Source: Nymphaea colorata
Taxonomy: Eukaryota > Streptophyta > Magnoliopsida > Nymphaeales > Nymphaeaceae
Assembly (NCBI RefSeq): GCF_008831285.2
Contig: NC_045145.1
Span: forward strand, 124,001 to 188,000
DNA: 64,000 bases
Direction: 5' to 3'
Positions 47,641 through 59,514 of the stretch are shown in pieces. The number at the start of each line of letters is the position of its first letter. The first letter of the stretch is position 1. The translations under genes were made by a program, and so were the position numbers. The notes under the pieces are model-generated. The model did no database searches and had not been told where the DNA came from. It was given only the letters and a program-made list of their open reading frames with translations.

Positions 47641-49367
47641 TTAAGTTGGTAGGCAGACATCAGTCTGCCCCAACTTGTCCGTAATAATCCTTTGTCTTTC
47701 TTTCCCAAGACTTTTTGTCAAGATGTCGGTGAGCTGGTTTTCGCTTCTAACATGAGAAGTTGCAATGATGCCATCTTGAATTTTTTCTCGAACGAAATGA
47801 CAGTCGACTTCGACATGTTTTGTTCGTTCATGAAATTTGGGATTCGCACCAATATGAATAGCAGCCATGTTGTCACACTTAAGTTCCATTGGGGAGTGAG
47901 TTTCGACCCTCATATCCTTAAGGAGGGATTTAAACCAAATCAATTCACACGTACATATGGCCATGGCTTGGTATTCAGCCTCTGCACTGGATCGGGCTAC
48001 TATGGCTTGTTTTTTACTTCGCCAAGTGATCAAATTTCTTCCAACAAACGTGCACCAACCTGATGTTGACCGGTTGTCATTTGAGTCCCCAGCCCAGTCT
48101 GCATCACAATAGCCAGTAACGTGAGGAGATTGGTCGCGTCTCATTAGGATTCCCTTTCCCGGTGCCCCCTTTATGTACCTCAAAATCCGGTGTGCTGCTT
48201 CAACATAATGGGATCTCGGCTGGTTTTTGAATTGGCTAATGACACTGACAGCGTACATAATGTCAGGCTGCATAACTATCAAATATATAAGTGTTCCAAC
48301 TAGTTTTTGGAAACATTATTTTTTTTCAAAAATATCGCCATCTTCTTTCCTTAGCTTGCAGTTCATTTCATGGGGTGTTTTGCGGGTTTGTTGCCTAGAT
48401 ATCCAGTATCTTTCAAGCGATCAATCATGTATTTGCGTTGACATATAAATACTCCTTTGTCAAAGTGAGCCACTTCTATTCCAAGGAAGTATCGCAACAG
48501 TCCATGATCTTTGATTTCAAACTCGCTATTTAAATGTTTTTTTATAGCCTGCATGATCTCAAAGTCATCTCCAGTAAGTATGATATCATCCCCGTACACA
48601 AGCAAGATGGTTACCTTGGATTTTTTGGTGAATGTGAACATGGTGTAATCGGTAGAGCTTTTCTGAAATCCGAACTTGTTGAGTGCTGTCTCTAGACGAG
48701 CAAACCAGGCACGAGGTGATTGCTTCAATCCATAAAGAGCTTTCCTTAGTTTGCAATGTCCAGATTGGCCGTTAACTCCTTGCAGTACTTCCATGTAAAC
48801 CTCTTCTTCAAATTCACCATGGAGAAATGCATTTTTTACATCAAGTTAGAGAAGATTCCACCTTTTTGTAGATGCAACTGCAAGAAGAGCTCTCACCGTG
48901 TTCATTTTTGCTACCAGAGCAAAGGTTTCATTGTAATCGATTCCTTCTGTCTCTGTGAAGCCCTTTGCAACGAGGCAAGCCTTATATCGCTCCACTTCTC
49001 CATTGCTCTTGAACTTTATTTTGTAGATCCATTTACAACCTACCAGTTTATTTTCATCTGGTAGAGGAACAAGATCCCAAGTATAGTTCTTTTCAAGCGC
49101 CTTGCTTTCTTCTTCCATGGCTGCCCTCCACCATAAGACTGCACTAGCTTCATTAAAGTTTCTTGGCTCTTGATGGCCATAAATAACAAAGATGAATGAC
49201 TTGTAATTATGTGAGAGAGCTTCAAAAAGAGATAATTGTCTAGAAATGAAGACTTCCAGCAGATAAGTATAGTAATCACTTAACTTGGATGGAGGCTGAG
49301 TCACTCTAGAGGAACATCTTACGCCTGGTTGAGGTTTGACGTTGGTAGGTGGTTCGTCTTCCTCCAA
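47641..49367 (-). pseudogene. Ty1/copia pol fragment (reverse transcriptase and RNase H)
   Basis: Three minus-strand frames. 49367-48846 gives the RT N-terminus (WRAAMEEESKALEKNYTWDL, GCKWIYKIKF). 48794-48363 gives the RT core with LYGLKQSPRAW and the active site VYGDDIIL (Gly where YVDD has Val). 48282-47641 gives RNase H (YCDADWAGDSNDNRSTSGW, SSAEAEYQAM), ending just before the polypurine tract. Gag, protease and integrase are absent. Relatively well preserved but broken by stops between frames. Confidence 0.92.
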
Positions 49368-49429
49368 AATAGTGTTTTAAAGGCTCTGTCATTACTAGGA
49401 AAGTGGGCGATCCCTGGTTGGTATGTAGG

Positions 49430-49860
49430 CGTTAGAGAGACCTTTCACATCCCATTCTGAGCTCATAGTTCTGTCAAACAGAGTTCGTTGGAATAAAACA
49501 GCTCAACTGGATTAGTATGAGTCCTGGACATCATCAGCTTTGTCTCTTCATAATAGGGATGGCCAGCCTTAAGTTTGGCAAGGTCGATGGCATTCCCTTG
49601 TGGGACGAACAAGTTGTACTTCTAGTCAATGGTCAGATCATGCAACTTGGATGGGATAAATAAAATTTGGTATTTGGAAAAAAAATCATGCATCCAAACT
49701 TTTACATAATACAATGAGAAATCCAACAAATGTGAGAAAGAGGAAGTGTAGGTGATGTAGTAGTTTGTGGATTGGGAATTTTTCCGGATTTATTTAACAC
49801 CAATCATGGACCTTGCCAGCCTGTAGAGCACTACCTTCGTCTTCCTTCTCTTTCCATTTT
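49430..49860 (+). pseudogene. Orphan NLR 5' flank without a gene
   Basis: 49438-49495 and 49590-49860 match the distal and proximal 5' flank of NLR A/A' (35704-36010; 293-400), including the 95 bp conserved block ending at CTTCCTTCTC. Similarity stops at about 49860, where a start codon and CC domain would follow. It lacks the 709 bp hAT-like insertion and so shows the empty site. Confidence 0.75.
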
Positions 49861-50589
49861 CGTAGAGTGAACAACAAGCCGATTTATTTCCATTTTTAAA
49901 CATTTCTCTCACTTCTTCCTTTTTTTCTCAATGCCAACGTTGTTTGCAACTGCTTTTCCATTTTCCCCATATTATTATGAATGAAAAAGCAAGTGTTATG
50001 TGGAAAATATTATCTTGGTAGGCACCATGTTTCCAAATCAAAAGAAAACTAAAGTTAGATATGCATGATAAGTGGCTTTGTTTGTTTGAAAAATTTACTA
50101 ATGTAGATTTGATTTTCATGGTTGGCATTTTGCCATCGTGGAAATGTCAATGGCCCAAAATTAAATCTATTAAAATTTGTGGGCCAATTTTTTTTTTCTT
50201 TCTTTCTTGCTTTTCTACACGCAACACTAAAGCAACTGGACAAGTGGTTTTGAAGCCTTTCATGGTGAAGAATAAATATGCAAAGTTAAAATTTTCGAAA
50301 GTTTTTGCCATTGATCCACTTCTTTCTGTGCAATTATAAAAATAGGTGAGCATAGCCCATGTGAAAATTATTGATTCGTAACTAGACAGCCGAGAGTTTC
50401 TATAACTAGGCTTTTTTCTATTTAATTATCGACTGTTGATGACAATTTAATCAAGATTAGTGAATGTTTGTGCCATCGCCTTAAATTCCAAATTCTGGAT
50501 GTATGAACACAAGTATGGCCCATTACTAGAAAGCCAATCCTGGTTATACATCAATGCACCAAAGACACCCATGATAGTATCATTTGCCC
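49861..50589. other. Intergenic, nothing recognised
   Basis: AT-rich DNA with a 92-codon open frame (50061-50339) of no known family; probably chance. Confidence 0.45.
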
Positions 50590-50876
50590 AATAATTTTAC
50601 TGTAAGGATCAAGGCTGGGGCAGAAGGAGGGGGAACTGGCAGGAGCCATGGCCCCTCCCCCCTCATGTTTTAGAAAAAAAAATGATACCTACATTTAAAA
50701 AAAAAATTAATTTCGAAAAATATTGTACCGCCTATGTTTTTGGATTTGCTTTGACCCCCTGCCTATGGACACCCTAGATGGCTATGCTTTAGCTCTCTCT
50801 GCCTGAACCTGGCCATTGTATAATTTTTGCAAATACTGTTCAGACCTTCCTAAAAAAAATTGCTGGCTTCGCCCCT
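50590..50876. mobile_element. Degraded MITE with CCAGGGGCGAAGCCAGC-type terminus
   Basis: The right end GCTGGCTTCGCCCCTGG (50860-50876) is the complement of a common plant MITE terminus. The left end near 50590-50650 is too diverged to place exactly. Confidence 0.45.
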
Positions 50877-51440
50877 GGATCTCACGGTCTACTGTTTTTT
50901 ATTTCATATGCATTTCAACTCAAGTTAATGAAATTATGAGTACCTCATGTCAGAACATCATCACAATCAATAAGAGAAGAAGAAATAATAAGAAACTAGA
51001 CTGACATAGAAAATATATCTCTAGCAAGAAATTCTTACTTGTGGTTAAGAATGCCTCCGCTGTAGCTTGCATGTGACTGCGTAATTTCATAAGATCATCT
51101 TGCTTGAGTAGTTGTTCTAAAATCCCCTATCTCCAATACTCATACCAAATTTTCACCTTCTTACTGTTACCAAAACACCGCTAGATTTTCCATATTCATG
51201 AGAAATGAGCTTTTGAAACATCTAATTTGAGAAGAGGAGAGAGAGGGTCCCCTTGTCATCGAACTCTCTGGCTACAAAAAGTGGTTCCCTCCCTTCTTAA
51301 AGGCAACAACAAAGAAAGCAGTAGAAACACAAGTCATATTTTTCCTCATCCAATCCTCACAAAATCCCAAATAAGAAAGCCCAAAGTGCAGAAAGACAAT
51401 CTCACTTTGTCATAAGCTTTTGAAACATCTAATTTGAGAA
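50877..51440. repeat. Intergenic with two repeats
   Basis: 51123-51215 duplicates 39869-40005. A 28 bp phrase AGCTTTTGAAACATCTAATT... at 51211 recurs at 51417. No gene is recognised. Confidence 0.6.
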
Positions 51441-52500
51441 GAAAAAATTGTTCAATATGCCCTTATCCAAGCTGTTGACCACTTCAAGAGCAAGATGCAT
51501 GGATGGTGAATAAATCTATTGGGGAGATCAGAAGTACAACTAGTTTATAGATCACATTGCATAATGATATAAGTCAAGACTTTTATATCCATAATGATAT
51601 AGAATTAAGAATCAATATCATATGTGTTCCATTTATAGACCTTTCAAGCTTGTTTGTGAGAAGAAATTTCTCACCACCGGAGCCATATTGTTTGCATCTA
51701 AAAATTTCTTTTGGTTCACCAGTGAGAATTTGTTTTGCAAATTAGAAATGGGGTCCACCAGCCATTAGTTTTTCTGTGGCATTCTTCATTCTTGGTGCAT
51801 TTCCTCAACTTAAATGCAATGTGGTGGATGGTAAAGATGTTAAAGTGTTTTAGAAATTTAAAATTTTATAAAGCAAAAAAAGATGTAAGAGTCAATCCTT
51901 AAAATAAGAAAATTGTTCATTAGGCATTGGAAATGAAAGTTCGATAATTTTTGTTTGATAAAATGGTAAGAGATATGTTTTAGAAGAAATAATCTTAACT
52001 AATGAATCATTTGATTTGTAATAATCATTTAAAGTAAAAAAAATTAGCTCAATTTTTGAAAGAAGAGATTTGATAAAAGTTTATAAGAATGCTTTAATGA
52101 AATGATCATTTGTAAAGTAAAGAAAGTTAATAGATACCTTTTGAAACACAAGTTAATCTCAAGTTTTAGCCTAACTCTATTACCATATTATTAAGGCTCG
52201 ATCATGTTTTGCTTAGGTTTCCTAAAGGAGTGGTTGTGTGTATCCGTGAATCTTATGAATGCATGGTGAATATGAAAGTTAAATGAAAAGAGAAAGAATT
52301 CTCTATGCTTGAAAGAAAATTAGATAAGTCATTCATACCACAACATGCATATTAAAAAAAAAAGGTTTTCAAAAATGAGTTGTATGCCATCCAAGTGTAG
52401 TCCCAAGATAAGGATCATGGGTATTGCACCTATATTGGCCTTGGTGAAGTCGAATGATTTTGGGCCAAGCAAAATGGGAGCTTTTTTTATTTTAATATAT
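51441..52500. other. Intergenic, nothing recognised
   Basis: AT-rich DNA without recognisable protein similarity. Confidence 0.5.
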
Positions 52501-52975
52501 AAATAGAGAGAGAGAGAGAGAGGGAGTAAAAGGGTGAGAAATCTAGAAGGAGGGGAGAAAAGGTGGGTGGGGGAGGAGACAAGAACCAGTCCAGTTGACC
52601 TCCTAATGGCACCCCTAATCTCAAAATAAACATTGTTCCTCAATACCATTAGGATAGAACCCTCCAAGAATCAAACTGAAGACATGGCTGTAACACGCTG
52701 CCTAACCCAACCATTGTCCTACCCTTCATTTGTTTAAAAGGGGTGGAGAGAGAGAGAAAGAGAGGGGGAGTTTAAAAAAGAAAAAAGATAAATGATAAAA
52801 GAGAGGTAAAATAAAGAGAGAGAAAGAAAGAGATTTTAAAATAGGGAGAGAAAGAACTGAAGAGAGAGATAGAGAAGAGAAATTTTAGAGAGAGAGAGAT
52901 CTAAAAAGAGAGAGAAATCAGAGAGAGAAAGAGAAATAGGAGAGAGAAATAGAAAGATTAAAAGAGAGATTTTGA
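52501..52975 (+). repeat. Polypurine GA-rich tracts
   Basis: 52505-52560 and especially 52745-52975 are almost purely A and G on the plus strand (AGAGAGAGAAAGAGAG style). Such strand-biased tracts can adopt triplex DNA or bind GAGA-type factors; nothing here proves a role. Confidence 0.85.
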
Positions 52976-53547
52976 GTTTTTAAATTCTCTTTCTTGGATG
53001 GAAACTAGGATTAACGAGTTTGGAAAATAATTTAAATATTATAACAACTTCATTACATTTGTCATAGGTCAGAGAGAAACTTAAGCTCATAAATAAATAG
53101 TCTAAGCAAAGTCTCCAAAGCCTTTAATTTCAAGAGTTTGAAATGCTTTTGAAACTATCAAAAAAATCTTTGTATGCATGCGTAAATAATAAAGAAAGCA
53201 TCCTATCTAATCTTGGCAATTACGAGAAGACGCCCCTCCCATCATCAGTAGTGGTCTAAAACTAATAGTAGGTATGTATTAATGTTAAACCTGACCAGAT
53301 AAAAGGTACCGATCTTGAATCTGACTTCCTTCCTTGATAATGAATGAGCATGTAAGCTTTTGTTGGCCACACTGCAATAAAAGTCTTACAATAAAATAGA
53401 AGGTTTATGGATTTTTGATGAACGACAAAGCTATGTGATAGCTTCAATAGGATTTTTGGCGGAGCTTTCTTGATGTGGTTCAGTACCAAAGACTCTAAAC
53501 AATTTGTTAATGAGAAAAAGAAAAGAAATAAATTGCAGTAACACATG
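52976..53547. other. Intergenic, nothing recognised
   Basis: AT-rich DNA. A minus-strand frame at 53262-53546 has no recognised family. Confidence 0.5.
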
Positions 53548-54030
53548 AATGTTAAAGGATTGGATTCAAATAAAATCTCAGGTTACCATATCAAATTTAT
53601 TGGATATTCATAATTCCAATTTGAATTTGGATTTAAATACAAAGGAAGAAAAATCCATGCCATACCACATTCAAATTTGATTTAAATTCAAAATTCAAAT
53701 TTTATTTTAGATTTACATCCACACCTGAATCCAACTTTTAAATACAAGAGCCAGAACCACATTACGATATGTTAATAATGCACAGATATTCAAAACGTAT
53801 AAATTGGGTATATGATAATTCGTTTGAAATTTAATTCAAAAGGAAACCTGAATCGGAATATGATGGGATATTTTGTTAAAACTGAACCCAAATTCGAATC
53901 CAATCAAAAGTCATTTCTTAAATATAAATCCCATTCAATTTTTTTTAATTAAAGTGTTACCTTTTTTTTTTCATATCAACTAAGTTTTTCAGAGTAATGA
54001 ATGTGCGTTCGAATTCATTACTTCAAAATA
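53548..54030 (+). mobile_element. Diverged GGGATGTCAAT-type TIR element
   Basis: ATGTTAAAGGATTGGATTC at the left and the internal GTCATTTCTTAAATATAAATCCCATTC place it in the same family as 41372-41821, but the right end is unclear. Confidence 0.45.
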
Positions 54031-54549
54031 GATGTCAATACATACATGAGGTTGCTTCTAGAGAATTCTTACTACAACAAAAAATCAATAATTAGTTATT
54101 ACAGTTTTAACAAATTGTTATACGAATGATTATGTTATGATTTGAAGAGAAACAAATAAACTAATATGAGATGTTGCACCAATCAAGATAGATGAATTCT
54201 CCTGAACAAATACTGCACCCGCTAACATGAAGCTAAGCAGAGATATATAGTGGAGAATTATCAGGCCAACCTCCAAATAAGTGAATCATCCAACTACCAC
54301 CTTTGACATTTGATAATGAAAAAATAAATGCAAAACATCAAAACTGAAGTGACTGAACTTGGAAATGGTAAAGAAACAAAAATATTTGTTGACAAGTTTC
54401 TGAATGCTCCAGCTTCTGACACATGCAGTGCATTGGGAAATCACCTCCCCTACCTCAAAAAAAAAAAGAAAAAACGAAGCAAAAAGAGAAAGTTGGGTTC
54501 GGGGGAGGAGGAAGAGGAGTCATTGCCACCATTGAGGGAGTCGAGCATA
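54031..54549. other. Intergenic with a lysine-rich open frame
   Basis: 54328-54663 is open for 111 codons with a KKKKKKRSKKRK stretch and an acidic run. I recognise no family; it continues into the GGGCC-rich element, so it is probably not a gene. Confidence 0.4.
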
Positions 54550-54922
54550 GGCATGGGTCTGCATGATCAGACCCAGCCTGGCCCGGTAACTTTGCGGGCC
54601 GGGTATCGGACATTCCATGCAGCCTGCCGCGGGCCCGGTAAGCCCAACAACTTTTTTATTTGAAATTTTTAAATACATTTTGAAGTCTGTTTCCTTTGTA
54701 AAGGTTTCAAAGTTTCAAAAATTGAAAGTTTGCTTAAGTCTTCGTTTTCTTCCTTCGCCGTCGGCATTCACCAGGCTGCATTGCCATCACCACACCTCCC
54801 GGCTCGCGCGGCCGTGCCTACCATGCCATCACCAATTCGTTGCCTCTTGTTCCAAATCCAAACCATTTGTCACCACCTTACTACTGCTCGGCTTGAGGAC
54901 TCATCGATTCCATTGTCACCAG

Positions 54923-54953
<31 letters not shown>

Positions 54954-55320
54954 TGTGGATGGTTGTTCTCCATTGGAATGAATCCGACATGAATGATTGT
55001 TCTCCGTTGGGCTGAATCAGGTGACATTCATAAGATGGGGAAGGCAGGACGGTGGTTGAAGACCATGTTGGGTTTGGCCGGTCCAATCGGAGTGTGAAGC
55101 AGTGGAGGAAGTGGCAGTCTGGCAGAAGCGATGCCACGGAGGCTGCAAAAATGGACCAGGCCTCATGCATTCTTATCATGGCCTGGTACCAGGTCCAGCC
55201 TGACCCGTTAATAGTTGGGCCGGGTAGCGGGCTGGCCGGGTCCAAGCCCGGGTAGTTAACAGCACAAAATTGTCGGGGTGGGCTGGCATAGCCAGATGCC
55301 CAGGCCTAGTCCAGCATGCA
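54550..55320. mobile_element. GGGCC-rich non-autonomous element
   Basis: GCCTGGCCCGGTAAC and GGGCCGGGTATCGG words near 54570-54650 are mirrored by GGGCCGGGTAGCGGGC and CAAGCCCGGGTAG near 55215-55255. A CT microsatellite (54928-54952) and GC-rich DNA lie inside. Same style as 20455-21410. Confidence 0.5.
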
Positions 55321-55589
55321 TCTAGTGTTTCCCTTTTTATTTAAAAACAAGAATGTGGGCCCTAGGTGGATGGCTGTGTCTTTGTGCAATATATATATTA
55401 TGAACTAATAATAGATGACAAAAGTGCCTTATCACTTTTTTATCAGTGTTGTTCTCCCAACCACCGTCATGAAAATGATCAATTTCTATTCTGCTGGAGG
55501 CCGTAAAACCAGTTTTCTCTGCAATCTAAACTTATAGACATGATTTTAAATTTGGTAAGAAACAAACACACACACACGCACACAGACAT

Positions 55590-55625
<36 letters not shown>

Positions 55626-55626
55626 C

Positions 55627-55662
<36 letters not shown>

Positions 55663-56078
55663 GTTAATCATATTTTGGATGATAATAATGTAACATCAAA
55701 ATTTTGAACATTGTAGAAAAGAACAATTTTTTCATGAAAATAACTTGAACCGAAACATGATTTTTATAAACTTAGTATTAATTATATACATATTAGGAGG
55801 TTCACATTTTATTTAAAATATCTTTTAATACAAATTTGAGAGGTATGGCTTTATCCCTTAGCCAAGTGGTATGGTGTGCGTGTGTGTGTATTAATGACAT
55901 TAGGGATGGGGTACAAAGGCTTCAGACTTAGGATGTCAACTATTAACTACTGAAATACTCTTAAGATAATATCTAAAAGGTTAGATTGTTGGAGAAAAAA
56001 ATTGTTTTGAACATTGCGTTTAGATGTATATAATTGTCCACTTGGTTCAACCATCATCCTCTGCTCTCTTTCTCTCTC

Positions 56079-56115
<37 letters not shown>

Positions 56116-56281
56116 TAACTTTATGTGAATCTTAATATTATGGGAAAGGTTAAGATATGGCTGTTGGATTCAATATGTATTTTTGCAACCGAGTCCAGTA
56201 TGAACTTTATGCTAAATAAATTTGGATTGCAGATCATATATGTAAATTATTTTTACATAATAAAATCAATGACATAAAAGA
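55321..56281. repeat. Intergenic with CA, TA and CT microsatellites
   Basis: (CA)n at about 55567-55624 runs into (TA)n at 55631-55658; (CT)n lies at 56060-56112. No gene is recognised. Confidence 0.85.
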
Positions 56282-56881
56282 TTAACATGAAATTTGACAA
56301 GTCCGAAAGGGGGAACTCTAGGGGCTGTAGAAGGCTTGGCTTTGGAGATTTTTCTACCAGATTTATTTAGGAGCAAGTAAATTAAGAAATTGAAATTCTT
56401 CTTTAACACAACCTATATAAAATGTGCCGATGAGTATTTTTCTCATGTATTCTAGTATTATAACAGATCACGCCACGATTGATGGGAATTAAAGTTAAAG
56501 TGAATGAAGAAAATATAATGAATGGGAGAGAGAAAAGAAGCAGCAATATGAACGTAGCTAGTCTGGAAGAGACAAAGAATACAGTGTAAGGAATTGACGA
56601 AACAGCGTGAAAGGACTGAAGCCAATGAGTAACAACTGACAGAATTGAGGGCGGAATTTCTTGAGCCATCTAGGGCCGAATTTCTTCCATAACTTGATTA
56701 CTTTAGCTCTCTACCACTCGCAAGAGGATAATGTGGTGGTGGTGGTGATCAAATGGACCCACCTGCTCAATTTGAATTTTATGTGCAGTTTTTTGCCTAT
56801 TTTCTTTGCATCCTTCTGAAAATTGCTTCTCTTCCTCTGCCCTTCAATCTACTGAGAAACTGGGAGTGGGGTTGCAGGAGT
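56282..56881 (+). promoter_or_regulatory. 5' flank of NLR C
   Basis: 56318-56383 weakly matches the conserved NLR block (GTAGAAG...GGAGATTTTTC..CCAGATTTATTTAG). 56753-56881 is open in frame with the CC and would add a hydrophobic N-terminus (MDPPAQFEFYVQFF...), but it is not shared with D and is likely leader sequence. Confidence 0.45.
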
Positions 56882-57314
56882 GGGGCAGTAATAGATGCTC
56901 TTGTGCAAACAGCCATTTCTACTGCAACCAATTTGTTGAAAGAGACAAAAGACTACATCTTGAATGCCAAAGAAGATCTGAAGAAGCTCCAAAGGATCCT
57001 GAAAATCGTCCAAAAGGCCATCAAAGATGCTGATCGAGTGCTTTTTCAGCAAGGAGTGCAACAGAGAACTAGAGTTTGAGCTCAACGATGTTCTTTATGA
57101 TGCCGAGGACATCATCGAAGGATATCAAAGCAAAATTGAGGTCAGCAAGAGGGATCTGGTATGGAAGTGGTCTTTGACCACAGCGCTCTCTTCCCATTAC
57201 GAAGATGTTTCTTTTCGTTGGTAACAAAATCAAGGAAATCAATGAAAGGCTTGATAAAATAAAGAAAGATTGGGACATGATGGATAGGCTCAAAACAACA
57301 AGAAAGGGGGGGTG

Positions 57315-58233
57315 GTAAGGACCTATGTCACCGTTTCGCCGGGTGTGGGTGCCGGTGCGGGTGAGGATGCAGGTGCCGGTGCAATACATCTCAAAAAATT
57401 ACAGTGCAGTGAAGGTATTTATTATTATTATTAATTTATTATTATAATATTTTACTGATGGAAAGGCCGTTGCACTCGAATCCATACCCAAAACACTCGA
57501 ATCCATACCCAAAAGCATGCCTTTCCCAATGCGCCGGTCGTAGCGTCGCCTCGACGGTTCCTTCCGTCGTTGGTCATTGGTAGAAGTGGGAAAAGGGGAA
57601 AGTCGAAAGAGAGAGAGAGCGAGATAAAAGAGGGGAAAAGGGTCGAAACCACTCCTCGCGAAATCTGCCTCTCGTCTTTGCCCTTTCCCTCTTTGTCTCT
57701 GTTCCTTCCTATCTGTGACCGAACCGATGCCGTTTTTCCATCGGCAATTGATATCGGTCGCATTGGCATCAAGATTTCGATCAAGAGTGAAGGAATTTCT
57801 CAGCTTCGTCAAACCTAACTGCCAGTTTGCGGATCTGCAGATAAGGGCACCGTCCTCACCCTCATCGTCCTCATTGGCACTTACTGGTCCTTCTTCAAAC
57901 CCTACCTTCAGGATAGGGAGAAGAAGGTCCTGATGATCGTGATCCCTCTCCAAGTTGTTGCCAACATAGCACACATTGTCCTCGATGAGACCGGGCCGTT
58001 CACACAGGACTGGATCACATGGAAGCTGGTTTTCCTACTCGTTGATGTCATCTGCTGCTGTGCCGTGCTGTTCCCCATTATTTGGTCTATCAAGAACCTC
58101 TGAGAGGCTGCCCACACCGACGGCAAGGCTGCTGTGAACCTCATGAAACTTACGCCCTATTATGAAAACAATAGGGTGCGGGGGTGCGGGTGCGTCACCA
58201 GGGTTGCCGTACCCTGGTGACATAGGTAAGGAC
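57315..58233 (+). mobile_element. 903 bp TIR transposon (Pack-type) inserted in NLR C, with target-site duplication
   Basis: The element is 57323-58225: it begins CTATGTCACC and ends GGTGACATAG (perfect 10 bp TIR). It is flanked by GTAAGGAC on both sides (57315-57322, 58226-58233). Because element and flank share bases, the duplication could be read as 8 to 10 bp (hAT or Mutator-like). NLR D reads GGTGGTAAGGACCCTG without interruption, confirming the empty site. Subterminal GGTGCGGGTG repeats occur at both ends. The interior has a tandem CACTCGAATCCATACCCAAAA pair (57474-57515) and a captured gene fragment (57837-58154). No transposase. Confidence 0.92.
57837..58154 (+). pseudogene. Captured fragment of a lung-seven-transmembrane (GPR107/GOST-type) receptor gene
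   Basis: The frame from 57837 reads ADKGTVLTLIVLIGTYW, then FFKPYLQDREKKVLMIVI, PLQVVANIAHIVLDETGPF, TQDWITWKLVFLLVDVICCC and AVLFPIIWSIKNL, then an in-frame TGA at 58101, then EAAHTDGKAAVNLMKL. This pattern (KPYLQD, KVLMIVIPLQV, ETGPF, DVICCCAVLFPI, NLxEAA.TDGKAA) is that of plant LUSTR/GPR107-like Golgi membrane proteins. About 106 residues, covering several membrane helices, are represented, beginning at a point that looks like an exon edge. No start codon or promoter of its own is evident. Confidence 0.85.
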
Positions 58234-59514
58234 CCTGTTCATGGTGAACATGTCAACTCCAAAGAGGCAACCCATCACATAGGTGTACAACTGCCCATAG
58301 GCAGGGAGAATGATACAAAGGTGTTAGTAGAAATGCTCTCGTCGAATGACTTTTGTTGTAAGACTGAGAAGGGTGGTGCTTCTATTATCTCCATTGTTGG
58401 AAAGGGAGGGATCGGTAAAATGACTCTTGCGAACATGGTATTTAATGAAGTTGAACAACAGTTCGTGGAACGCAGGTGGTGGGTTTGTGTTTCGGAAAGG
58501 CCAAACCATAAGGATTTGGTGCGGCAGATACTAACGGAAGTGTGCAAGAGTTATGGAGAAAACACTGATTGTTCCTTGACTGACTTATGCACACAATTAC
58601 TGAACGAGCTCTCAAAGGAAAAAATTTTGTTGGTCCTAGAAGATGTATGGGAATAAAATGGTGGGAGGAAGAGATAGGGGAACATTGATGGTGGGTGCTA
58701 TGGGGAGCAAAATTTTGATTACCAGTAGAAAGAAATATGTGTCGGAGGGGATGGGTGCTTTTTATATGCATGAATTACAAGAATTTAGTTTCCACCAAAG
58801 TTGGTACTTGTTTCTACAGGAGGTTTTAAGAGAAGGCCAAGCAGAAGAAGATTCGGTGATGCATAAGATCAAATTTGTCGGAGAGGGAATAGTAAAGAAG
58901 TGTGGTGGGTTGCCACTTGTGATTAAGATGGTGGAGACCATGATGCGCACCAAGAAAATTAGTAGGGAGGACTGGAAGTCCGTCGTGGAAAGTAAGATAT
59001 GGGAATGGAAGACTGCTGCAGCCTCATCATCGTCCACTGAAATAGGTGGCGATATTCTTCCTGGTCTCATGCTGAGCTACGATGACTTGCCATGTTATTT
59101 GAAGACTTGTTTTGTGTATTGCTGCACTTATCCAAAGGATTATGAGATTGAAAGGGAGAAATTGATCATGCAATGGGTGGCACACGGATTGATTGAGGTT
59201 GGCATAGATGTTGAAGCAACAACAAACCAATACATTGAAGATTTGATAAGACGGTGTTTGATTGAAGAAATTGATTTGAAGAGCATCAAATTGCATGACA
59301 TTTTGCATGACCTTGCCTTATATATAGGTGGAAGAGAATATGGCCATGCCTCTACTACTGAGCACACCCGCCATCTGTCATTACTTGGTGTACACGATGC
59401 AGACGCATACAAGCATAATACCTTGGACAGCAAATAAGGTGTGCACATTGTTGGCTGATTCCAATTCTTACTTGCAGGTCTATATTGAACGCTTGACCAA
59501 TTTCAAGTGGAAAC

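Noticed and set aside
56753-56881. Hydrophobic N-terminal extension on NLR C as a signal or membrane anchor
   Set aside because: It is not shared with D, A or B and sits where the homologous ATG was lost by deletion, so it is probably 5' leader read through.
57399-57974. 191-codon minus-strand open frame
   Set aside because: It lies inside the TIR element, antisense to the captured receptor fragment for part of its length, and has no family resemblance.
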